This document shows, one piece after another, positions 45,243-52,776 of a DNA stretch of 64,000 nt (position 1 is the stretch's first letter; every line of letters begins with the position of its first letter). This stretch comes from Azospirillum sp. TSA2s (GTDB lineage Bacteria; Pseudomonadota; Alphaproteobacteria; Azospirillales; Azospirillaceae), in assembly GCF_004923315.1 (NCBI RefSeq), contig NZ_CP039650.1:310001-374000 (forward strand), written 5' to 3'. A program made the translations under genes and the position numbers. The notes under the pieces are model-generated. The model ran no database searches. It was not told where the DNA came from and saw only the letters and a list, made by a program, of their open reading frames with translations.

Positions 45243-46186
45243 CCGAAGCCCTGCTCCACGCCCACAAGAAGCATGTCGCCGTCCTGATGGGCGGCTGGTC
45301 GGCCGAGCGCGAGGTGTCGCTGGTCAGCGGGGCCGGCGTCGCCAAGGCGCTGGAGGAGGAAGGCTACCGCGTCACCGCCGTCGACGTGCAGCGCGACCTG
45401 GGCGGGCTGATGCACGCCCTGAGCAACCCGCGCCCCGACGTGGTGTTCAACGCCCTGCACGGCCGCGGCGGCGAGGACGGGACCATCCAGGGCGTGCTGG
45501 AGTTCCTCGGCCTGCCCTACACCCATTCGGGCGTCCAGGCCGCCGCCATCGCCATGGACAAGGCGATGACCAAGCGGGTGCTGGACACCGTTGGCATCCG
45601 CTCCCCCAAAGGCATGGTCCTGTCCCGCGGGGAAATCACCGGCGGTACCCACCCCATGCCGGCGCCCTATATCGTCAAGCCTGTGGACGAAGGCTCGACC
45701 GTTGGCGTAACCCTGGTCCGCGAGGGGCAGAACAGCCCGGTCGGCGATGCGTGGACCTTTGGCGAGCGCGCGCTGATCGAGGAGTTCATCCCCGGTCGCG
45801 AACTGACCGTGGGCGTGATGGGTGACCGCGCTTTGGCGGTGACCGAGGTCGTCTTTCAGGCTCAGGTCTACGACTACACCGCGAAATACAGCGCCGGCCA
45901 CGCCGTCCACACCATCCCCGCCGCGGTTCCCGAGGCGGTGGCGGAGGAAGCGAAGCGGCTGGCGGTGCTTGCGCACCACACCCTGGGCTGCCGGGGCGTG
46001 TCGCGCAGCGACTTCCGCTGGGATGACAGCCGGCCGGGAACGGACGGTCTGTACTTCCTGGAGATCAACAACCAGCCGGGCATGACGCCCCTGTCGCTGG
46101 TGCCCGAACAGGCCGCGCATGTGGGGATCACCTACGGCGCGCTGGTCGGCTGGCTCGTGGAGAACGCCGCATGTCAGCTCGCCTGA
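45239..46186 (+). CDS. ddl: D-alanine-D-alanine ligase
   Basis: A 315-residue ATP-grasp enzyme that makes the D-Ala-D-Ala used by MurF. The N-domain starts VAVLMGGWSAEREVSL; HGRGGEDGTIQGVLEFLGLPYTHSG, KPVDEGSTVGVTLV and EINNQPGMTPLSLVPEQA are diagnostic, with the triad residues in place. The ATG overlaps the murB stop (ATGA) and the 3' end overlaps ftsQ by 16 bp. Confidence 0.97.
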   Translation: MTEALLHAHKKHVAVLMGGWSAEREVSLVSGAGVAKALEEEGYRVTAVDVQRDLGGLMHALSNPRPDVVFNALHGRGGEDGTIQGVLEFLGLPYTHSGVQAAAIAMDKAMTKRVLDTVGIRSPKGMVLSRGEITGGTHPMPAPYIVKPVDEGSTVGVTLVREGQNSPVGDAWTFGERALIEEFIPGRELTVGVMGDRALAVTEVVFQAQVYDYTAKYSAGHAVHTIPAAVPEAVAEEAKRLAVLAHHTLGCRGVSRSDFRWDDSRPGTDGLYFLEINNQPGMTPLSLVPEQAAHVGITYGALVGWLVENAACQLA

Positions 46187-47133
46187 TGGCCGACCCGGAT
46201 TTTCGCGCCGCCGCCGCCGGTGCACGCGCCCGGGACGAGATGCCGACCCCGCCGCGCGCCATGGCCGCGTCGGCGCAGAAAGGCAAGCGGCGCCGCGCCT
46301 GGCCGCGCTGGACCCGCTCCGCCGTCAAGGCGGCGCTGCTGCTGGTGCCGGTGCTGGGGCTGACCGCCGCCGCCGGCTCCGCCTGGAAGCGCGGCACCCT
46401 GGCCGACACGCTGGAGGCGGCGCAGGACAGCGTCATCCGGCTGACCGGCGACCTGGGCTTCCGCCTGTCGGAGATCCTGGTGGTCGGCCGCAGCGAGACG
46501 GAGCGCGACGCCGTGCTCGACGCGCTGGGCGTGCGCCGGGGCGAGCCGATCCTGTCGATCGATCTGGCCGACGCCAAGCAGCGGCTGGAGGAGCTGCCCT
46601 GGGTGTCGTCGGCCTCCATCGAGCGGCGGCTGCCCGGCTTCCTCTATATCCAGCTTTCCGAACGCCAGCCGATGGCGATCTGGCAGCATGACCGCCAGTT
46701 CACCGTCATCGACCGCGCCGGCCGCCCGCTGGCCGACGCGGCGGAACTGGCGCGCCGCGGCAACCAGCGGATCGAGACGCTGCCGCAGGTGATCGGCGCC
46801 AATGCTCCGCAGCAGGTCCACACCCTGCTGTCGGCGCTGGATGGTGCGCCAACCATCGCACCGATGCTGTCCTCGGCCAGCTGGATCAGCGACCGCCGCT
46901 GGAACCTGCAGCTCAGCAACGGCGTGACGGTGAAGCTGCCGGAAGGCACCGCCGACATGCGCCGCGCCCTGCGCCAGCTGGAGCAGATGCAGACGGCCAG
47001 CCGGGTGCTGGACCGCGACATCGTCGCCATCGACATGCGCCTGCAGGACCGCGCCGCGATCCAGACGTCGTCCACCGCCCAGCTTCCGGGCTGGGACGAC
47101 GATACGAAGAAGAAGAACGGCAAGAAATCATAA
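46171..47133 (+). CDS. ftsQ: Cell division protein FtsQ
   Basis: A 320-residue bitopic protein. A basic cytoplasmic region (GKRRRAWPRW) leads to one membrane helix at about 52-68; the POTRA domain begins FRLSEILVVGRSETERDAVLDAL and contains PWVSSASIERRLPGFLYIQLSERQPMAIW; the beta domain follows (FTVIDRAGRPL...). It scaffolds FtsL/FtsB at the divisome. ATG 46171 has GGAG upstream and overlaps ddl by 16 bp; an ATG at 46186 in a TGATG arrangement is the alternative. The C-terminus is very lysine-rich. Confidence 0.94.
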   Translation: MSARLMADPDFRAAAAGARARDEMPTPPRAMAASAQKGKRRRAWPRWTRSAVKAALLLVPVLGLTAAAGSAWKRGTLADTLEAAQDSVIRLTGDLGFRLSEILVVGRSETERDAVLDALGVRRGEPILSIDLADAKQRLEELPWVSSASIERRLPGFLYIQLSERQPMAIWQHDRQFTVIDRAGRPLADAAELARRGNQRIETLPQVIGANAPQQVHTLLSALDGAPTIAPMLSSASWISDRRWNLQLSNGVTVKLPEGTADMRRALRQLEQMQTASRVLDRDIVAIDMRLQDRAAIQTSSTAQLPGWDDDTKKKNGKKS

Positions 47134-47209
47134 GGCCGGTCGGCGGCAGGCTCTTGTGGGGAAGCGCTTATCGCCGGCAAACAAGAGTTGAAGGGAAGTC
47201 TTGGGGGGC

Positions 47210-48493
47210 ATGTTCGGGATGGGATTCAACGGTGCCAAGAAGCCGAAGCGGCCGGCCCGTGGCGGGATCGTCACGGCGCTGGACGTCGGCTCGACGAAGG
47301 TGTGCTGCGTCATCGCGCGGATGGAGGAACCCGGCTCCCTCCGCGTGATCGGCGTCGGCCACCAGATCGCCACAGGCATCCGCGCCGGGACCATCATCGA
47401 CATGGAGGCGGCGGAGACCTCGATCGGCGCCGCCGTGCATGCCGCCGAACAGATGGCCGGCGAGACGGTGCACGACGTCGTCATCAACCTGTCGATGGGC
47501 AACCCCCGCTCCCACGCCTTCACCGCCACCGTCCCGGTTTCCGGCCAGGAGGTGACGGAGGGCGACATCCGCCGCGCCATGGCCCATGCCCGCACCCTGC
47601 AGGCCGGCCCCGATCAGGCGCTGATCCACACCATCCCGCTGAGCTTCACCCTGGACGGCATCCGCGGCATCCGTGATCCCAAGGGGATGAGCGGCCATAC
47701 GCTGGGCACCCAGCTGCATGTGGTCACGGCGGCCAAGGGCGCCATTCTCACGCTGGGCGCTTGCGTCGGGCGCTGCCATCTGCATGTCGAATCCGTCGTG
47801 GTCAGCCCCTTCGCCTCCGGCCTCGCCTGTCTGGTGGAGGACGAGATGGAGATGGGCGCCGCCTGCGTCGACATCGGCGGCGGCGGCACCACAATCTCGA
47901 TCTTCGCCGAGGGCAATCTGGTGTGGACCGGCTTCGTGCCGCTCGGCGGACGCCACGTCACCAACGACATCGCCCACGGCCTGACCACGCCGCTGTCCCA
48001 TGCCGAACGGCTGAAAGTGCTCTACGGCAGCGCCCGGGTGAACCCGGCCGACGAGCGCGAGATGATCGAGGTGCCGCAGATCGGCGAGGACGAGCGCAGC
48101 GGCAGCGGCACCGCCAGCCATCCGCGCTCCTTCCTGGTCAGCATCATCCAGGCGCGGATGGAAGAGATTTTCGAAGAGGTGCGCAGCGCCATCGAGCAGT
48201 CGGGCCATTCCAAGCTGGTCGGCCGGCGCGTCGTGCTGACCGGCGGCGCCAGCCAGCTGCCCAACACGCGCGACATGGCCGCCCCCATCCTGGACAAGCA
48301 GGTCCGCATCGCCCGTCCCACCCGGATCGCCGGCCTCAACGAGGCGCATGGCGGACCGGCCTTCTCGACGGTGGCGGGCCTTCTCCTACATGCCGTCCGC
48401 AATCCGACGGAGCTGATGGTGACCGGCCAAGAGGCGGTCGCGTCAACCGGGCTCCTCGGCCGCGTCGGCCTGTGGCTGCGGGAGAATCTGTAG
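47210..48493 (+). CDS. ftsA: Cell division protein FtsA
   Basis: A ~427-residue actin-like protein that tethers FtsZ to the membrane. ATP-site motifs are ALDVGSTKVCCVIAR and VDIGGGGTTISIF; VLTGGASQLPNTRDMA is the adenosine motif. The amphipathic C-terminal helix LLGRVGLWLRENL is present. Start is uncertain: TTG 47201 follows AAGGGAAG, ATG 47210 follows GGGGGGC, ATG 47219 is also in frame. It lies 76 bp after ftsQ and 125 bp before ftsZ; both gaps could hold promoters. Confidence 0.96.
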   Translation: MFGMGFNGAKKPKRPARGGIVTALDVGSTKVCCVIARMEEPGSLRVIGVGHQIATGIRAGTIIDMEAAETSIGAAVHAAEQMAGETVHDVVINLSMGNPRSHAFTATVPVSGQEVTEGDIRRAMAHARTLQAGPDQALIHTIPLSFTLDGIRGIRDPKGMSGHTLGTQLHVVTAAKGAILTLGACVGRCHLHVESVVVSPFASGLACLVEDEMEMGAACVDIGGGGTTISIFAEGNLVWTGFVPLGGRHVTNDIAHGLTTPLSHAERLKVLYGSARVNPADEREMIEVPQIGEDERSGSGTASHPRSFLVSIIQARMEEIFEEVRSAIEQSGHSKLVGRRVVLTGGASQLPNTRDMAAPILDKQVRIARPTRIAGLNEAHGGPAFSTVAGLLLHAVRNPTELMVTGQEAVASTGLLGRVGLWLRENL

Positions 48494-48618
48494 ATGACTC
48501 TCCCCGCCGCCGCCATTCACCGATTCCCGATCGGACAGACACCGGACACAACCGGGCGCCGGTCGCGGCATATCAAACATCAAACCCAACGAAAACAGGT
48601 TGTGGAGGCCTGAATAGA

Positions 48619-50556
48619 ATGATCAACGTGACCATCCCCCAGATCGAGCCCGAGTTGAAGCCGCGCATCACCGTGTTCGGCGTCGGCGGCGCCGGCGGCA
48701 ATGCCGTCAACAACATGATCAAGTCGAACCTGGAAGGCGTTGACTTCGTCGTCGGCAACACCGACGCGCAGGCGCTGAAGGGTTCCTTGTGCGAAAAGCG
48801 CATCCAGCTCGGCACGGGCACCACCCGCGGCCTGGGCGCCGGCTCCAAGCCGGATGTCGGCCGCGCGTCGGCCGAGGAGCAGATCGACGAGATCGTCCAG
48901 TATCTCGAAGGCTCCAACATGGTGTTCATCACCGCCGGCATGGGCGGCGGCACCGGCACCGGTGCGGCACCGGTCATCGCGCGCGCGGCCCGCGAGCGCG
49001 GCATCCTGACCGTCGGCGTCGTCACCAAGCCCTTCCATTTCGAGGGCGGCCATCGCATGCGGCTGGCGGAAGGCGGCATCGCCGAACTGCAGCAGTATGT
49101 CGACACCCTCATCATCATCCCGAACCAGAACCTGTTCCGCATCGCCAACGAGAAGACGACCTTCGCGGACGCCTTCAAGATGGCCGACGACGTTCTGCAT
49201 TCGGGCGTGCGCGGCGTCACCGACCTGATGGTGATGCCCGGCCTGATCAACCTGGATTTCGCCGACATCCGGTCCGTCATGACCGAGATGGGCAAGGCGA
49301 TGATGGGCACCGGCGAGGCCGGCGGCGAGCGCCGCGCCATCGAGGCCGCCGAGGCCGCCATCTCCAACCCGCTGCTGGACGACGTGTCGATGAAGGGTGC
49401 CCGCGGCGTCCTCATCAACATCACCGGCGGCTACGACATGACCCTGTTCGAGGTCGACGAAGCGGCCAACCGCGTCCGTGACGAGGTCGATCCCGACGCC
49501 AACATCATCTTCGGCTCGACCTTCGACAGCTCGCTGGACGGCGTGATGCGCGTGTCGGTCGTCGCCACCGGCATCGACGCCGCGGCGATGAGCAACCCGC
49601 GCACCCTGCATCCGGTCAACCTGTCGCTGGTCCCCGGCGACCGCGCCAAGAAGCCGGCCGCTCCCGGCAACCTGACCGGCGCCCCGGCTCCGGCCGCCGC
49701 CCAGGCCTCGGCCATCCCCAGCGCCGCAGCCGGTCTGCGCACGCCGCAGCCGGTCACCGCCGGTGCCGCCGCCATCCAGCACGACCCGGCCCAGCAGCAG
49801 CCGGCCCACCCGCAGGCCGCCCAGCAGCATGCGGAGGCGCCGAAGCCGGCGGCCGGTCCGCTGCACGGCGAGAACCAGGGCGGCCACTTCTTCGCGCCCA
49901 AGCCGGCCGATGCCCCGCGCCAGCCGATGACCGTCGGCGCCGCGCCGCTGTCGACCCCGCAGCAGCCGGCTCCCCAGCAGCACGCCCCCCAGGCGCCGCA
50001 GATGCAGGGTCACCAGCAGCCGCATCAGCATCAGCCGCAGCAGCCCGCTCCGATGGCCGCTCCGCAGCACCACCATGCCCCGCAGGGTCATCAGCAACAC
50101 CCCGGCGGCCTGTCCGTCGGTCCCGCCCCGGCCCCCGCGCCGGAACCGGCGCCGGCCCGCAAGGGCAACTTCCTGTTCGGTCTGGTGACCGGCCTCGGCC
50201 GCAAGTCCGAACCGGCGCACCCGCCGGCGCCCCAGCCCGTGCATCAGCCGACCCCTCAGGCCTACCAGCCGCAGCAGGCTCCGCAGGCCTATCAGCCCGC
50301 GCCCCAGAGCTATCCGCAGCAGCAGCCGACCTATCCGCAGCAGCCGCAGGCTCCCCACCAGGGCTACCCGGCGGGCCAGTATCCCGCGGCCCCGCAGCAG
50401 CAGCCGGTCTACCCGCCGCAGCAGAGCGCTCCGCAGCAGGCTCCGGGCTATCCGGCCGCTCCGCAGCCGCAGGCTCCGGCCCCGCGGGTGGATGCCAAGC
50501 CGGGTGAGCAGGAGGAGCTGGACATTCCGGCCTTCCTGCGCCGTCAGGCCAACTGA
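48619..50556 (+). CDS. ftsZ: Cell division GTPase FtsZ with very long linker
   Basis: A 645-residue FtsZ. The polymerising core (about 1-335) is normal: GVGGAGGNAV, NTDAQAL, the tubulin loop GGGTGTG at 109-115 and the T7 loop NLDFADIR. From about 340 to 632 runs a low-complexity Pro/Gln/Ala/His linker, then the C-terminal peptide DIPAFLRRQAN that binds FtsA and other partners. The linker is nearly as long as the core. A Gly/Asn-type ribosome site (TGTGGAGGCC) lies 9 nt before the ATG. It forms the Z ring. Confidence 0.97.
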   Translation: MINVTIPQIEPELKPRITVFGVGGAGGNAVNNMIKSNLEGVDFVVGNTDAQALKGSLCEKRIQLGTGTTRGLGAGSKPDVGRASAEEQIDEIVQYLEGSNMVFITAGMGGGTGTGAAPVIARAARERGILTVGVVTKPFHFEGGHRMRLAEGGIAELQQYVDTLIIIPNQNLFRIANEKTTFADAFKMADDVLHSGVRGVTDLMVMPGLINLDFADIRSVMTEMGKAMMGTGEAGGERRAIEAAEAAISNPLLDDVSMKGARGVLINITGGYDMTLFEVDEAANRVRDEVDPDANIIFGSTFDSSLDGVMRVSVVATGIDAAAMSNPRTLHPVNLSLVPGDRAKKPAAPGNLTGAPAPAAAQASAIPSAAAGLRTPQPVTAGAAAIQHDPAQQQPAHPQAAQQHAEAPKPAAGPLHGENQGGHFFAPKPADAPRQPMTVGAAPLSTPQQPAPQQHAPQAPQMQGHQQPHQHQPQQPAPMAAPQHHHAPQGHQQHPGGLSVGPAPAPAPEPAPARKGNFLFGLVTGLGRKSEPAHPPAPQPVHQPTPQAYQPQQAPQAYQPAPQSYPQQQPTYPQQPQAPHQGYPAGQYPAAPQQQPVYPPQQSAPQQAPGYPAAPQPQAPAPRVDAKPGEQEELDIPAFLRRQAN

Positions 50557-50589
50557 GCGGACGGACCTGCCCGGACGTGAACCGACCTT

Positions 50590-50614
50590 GGCCGCCGGAC
50601 CCTTTCCGGCGGCC
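50590..50614 (+). repeat. GC hairpin downstream of ftsZ
   Basis: Perfect 9-bp arms GGCCGCCGG and CCGGCGGCC with a 7-nt loop, 34 bp after the ftsZ stop. No T run follows, so it is more likely a 3'-end stabiliser than a terminator. Confidence 0.5.
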
Positions 50615-50707
50615 GGCCGATCCCGGCGAAAGCCGGAGATAACCGCCGTCGCCGCAGCCTCCTAATCGCGGCGCCGGCGGCTCCACAACCTGACCGAACC
50701 TTTCGGA

Positions 50708-50744
50708 CCCCGGCGGCGCCTTCGTGCGTCTCCGGGGATTTTTT
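50708..50744 (+). terminator. Terminator between ftsZ and lpxC
   Basis: CCCCGG and CCGGGG close a loop that holds a smaller GCGC/GTGC stem, followed by ATTTTTT. It separates the division genes from lpxC. The rest of the 406-bp interval (50557-50962) shows no gene; its last ~200 bp probably hold the lpxC promoter. Confidence 0.75.
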
Positions 50745-50962
50745 GTTGCCTCCTTCTTGCCGGGCCAAGCTGATTGCTTGTATTGCGCACCACTTTTGCC
50801 CTGCAACAAACGGTAACAATGAGTGATTTGCCGATTTCCAACCTCGGGTGTTACCTATCAGCATGGTCGAAAGCGAACGCCGCCGACGTGATGATCTTCC
50901 AAGATCTTGCGGCGCGGCATTGCTGGGAACCTCTCCTTCACGACCAAGATGGAAAAGACATC

Positions 50963-51898
50963 GTGGCCAACAATCGCAGCAACGCGGACGGCATGTTCCA
51001 GCAGACCCTGAAGAAGTCGGTGACCATTGCCGGCGTCGGGCTGCATTCGGGCGTCATCGTCACGCTGACGATTTCGCCGGCCGATGCGAATTCCGGGATC
51101 ACCTTCCTGCGCACCGATCTTCGTGGGGCCGCCGCCGTCATTCCGGCGCGCTGGGACACGGTGGTCGACACCCGCCTGTGCACCGTGATCGGCAATGAGC
51201 ATGGCACCACGGTCGGCACAATCGAGCATCTGATGTCCGCGCTGGCCGGCTGCGGCATCGACAACGCCATCGTGTCGCTGGACGGCATCGAGGTGCCGAT
51301 CATGGACGGCAGCGCCGCCCCCTTCGTCGCCGCCATCGAGCAGGCCGGCATTGCCGTGCAGAAGTCGCCCCGCCGCATCATCCGCATCCTGAAACCGGTC
51401 GTCATCGGCGACGGCGTCAAGAGCGCCTCCTTCACGCCGGACGATGCCACCAGCTACAGCTTCGAGATCGACTTCGACAGCGCCGCCATCTCCCGTCAGG
51501 CCCGCGCGCTGGAGATCGACCCGGACAGCTTCAAGGACGAGATCAGCCGCGCCCGCACCTTCGGCTTCCTGCATGAGGTCGAGGGGCTGCGCAAGATGGG
51601 CCTCGCCCGTGGCGGCTCGCTGGACAACGCGGTGGTCATCTCCGGTGACACGGTGATGAACGCCGAGGGCCTGCGCTTCAAGGACGAGTTCGTCCGCCAC
51701 AAGATCCTGGACGCCGTCGGCGACCTGTATCTGGCCGGCGCGCCGATCGTCGGTCATTTCCACGGCGTGCGCTCCGGCCACGCGCTGAACAACCAGCTGC
51801 TGCGCGCTCTGTTCGCCGACCGCAGCGCCTGGCGTTACGAGACGGCGGTGTCGCTGCCGGTCGCGCGCCGCGGCCTGGAGCAACTGGCGGTCGCCTGA
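50963..51898 (+). CDS. lpxC: UDP-3-O-acyl-N-acetylglucosamine deacetylase
   Basis: A ~311-residue LpxC, the zinc enzyme of the committed step in lipid A synthesis. Zinc ligands are the His of TIEHLMSALAG and the His and Asp of HKILDAVGDLYL; the catalytic-loop SLDNAVV and the general acid His of GHFHGVRSGHALNNQLL are present. The conserved core starts at ATG 50993 (MFQQTLKKSVTIAGVGLHSG), but that ATG lacks a ribosome site, whereas GTG 50963 has GGAAAAG 8 nt upstream; I use the GTG with reservation. Independent terminators flank the gene. Confidence 0.95.
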   Translation: MANNRSNADGMFQQTLKKSVTIAGVGLHSGVIVTLTISPADANSGITFLRTDLRGAAAVIPARWDTVVDTRLCTVIGNEHGTTVGTIEHLMSALAGCGIDNAIVSLDGIEVPIMDGSAAPFVAAIEQAGIAVQKSPRRIIRILKPVVIGDGVKSASFTPDDATSYSFEIDFDSAAISRQARALEIDPDSFKDEISRARTFGFLHEVEGLRKMGLARGGSLDNAVVISGDTVMNAEGLRFKDEFVRHKILDAVGDLYLAGAPIVGHFHGVRSGHALNNQLLRALFADRSAWRYETAVSLPVARRGLEQLAVA

Positions 51899-51929
51899 TC
51901 GCCACCGTCTTTCCTGAATGTCTGCCCCT

Positions 51930-51960
51930 GCCCTCCCCCACCGGGGAGGGCTTTTTCTTT
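51930..51960 (+). terminator. Terminator after lpxC
   Basis: GCCCTCCCC and GGGGAGGGC form a perfect 9-bp stem with a 4-nt loop, followed by TTTTTCTTT. A textbook intrinsic terminator 32 bp after the lpxC stop. Confidence 0.92.
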
Positions 51961-52000
51961 GCGCGCAACTCCCCTCCCCTGCCGACATGGTGAGTCACGC

Positions 52001-52035
52001 AAAAGAAAAGCGCCCTCCCCTCTCGGAGCGGGCGC
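52001..52035 (-). terminator. Terminator after the bacteriohemerythrin gene
   Basis: Read on the minus strand, a GCGCCC/GGGCGC stem is followed by TTTTCTTTT. It lies about 105 bp past the stop of the minus-strand hemerythrin gene and faces the lpxC terminator. Confidence 0.7.
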
Positions 52036-52139
52036 CGCGCGCAAATTCGGATGGCTTGCAGGTTTGTGAGTTGTTTCAGTATTTTAGGTAATATTCTTTA
52101 TGCGAGACTTTAGGCGGGTGGGAGACGGACCAGCCTCCC

Positions 52140-52559
52140 CTACTCCGCCACCGCCATCTCCGCCTCATTGCCGGCATACTCGCCGAAGCGGGTGTCTTCC
52201 TTCAGGATGTGCTTGCCGAGCCAGTCGGAGCAGAACAGGAACACCTCCTCGCCACTGATCCGGCCGCCATCGGCGCGGAAATCGTCGCGGTAGCTTTCGA
52301 CCTGTTGGGTCAGCCGGTCGTGCAGGGCCTTGTGCGCGGCGAAGGTCGGATAGTTCAGCCGCTCCATCTGCGCCTCCTCCTCCGCGAAATGATGGCGGGT
52401 GTAGGCGATCAGTTCGTTGAGGATGCCTTCGATGAGGGCGGGGTCCTGGCGGTTGGCCTCGTCATACAGCTTGTTGACGATGGCGATCAGGACGCGGTGA
52501 TCCTCGTCCAGCGCGTCGTTGCCCACGCTCATCCAGCGCGACCACTGAATTGGCTCCAT
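52140..52559 (-). CDS. Bacteriohemerythrin
   Basis: A 139-residue single-domain hemerythrin that binds O2 at a di-iron site in a four-helix bundle. Ligand motifs are complete: the His of DEDHRVL, the HFxxEE group in HHFAEEEAQM, the His of HKALHDRL and the HxxxxD of GKHILKEDTRFG. The ATG at 52559 has AGGAA 7 nt upstream and begins MEPIQWSRWMSVGNDALD, a typical start. Such proteins store or deliver O2 to membrane oxidases in microaerophiles, which would suit an Azospirillum-like organism. Confidence 0.93.
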   Translation of the reverse strand: MEPIQWSRWMSVGNDALDEDHRVLIAIVNKLYDEANRQDPALIEGILNELIAYTRHHFAEEEAQMERLNYPTFAAHKALHDRLTQQVESYRDDFRADGGRISGEEVFLFCSDWLGKHILKEDTRFGEYAGNEAEMAVAE

Positions 52560-52776
52560 GGCGTTTCCTTCGTCCCCCGTTTGCTCGGCACCGGGTGGGC
52601 GGGTGCGGGCGTTGACCGCCCGTCGGCACCGCCCTCCGCTGGAGGAGCGGGCCACCTGCCCGGCATGGTTTCGCTTTTCCTATAAGCGTTGTCTGATTTC
52701 ACTCCCCCCATCCCCGTCCGTCAATCCGACCGAACGGGGATGCGACATTTTGGCGAACGTGGGATTCGGGATCAGG

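Noticed and set aside
47761..48618. Long frame leading into ftsZ from inside ftsA
   Set aside because: It is the +2 shadow of ftsA joined to the true ftsZ frame; the FtsZ start at 48619 has a ribosome site and matches family N-termini.
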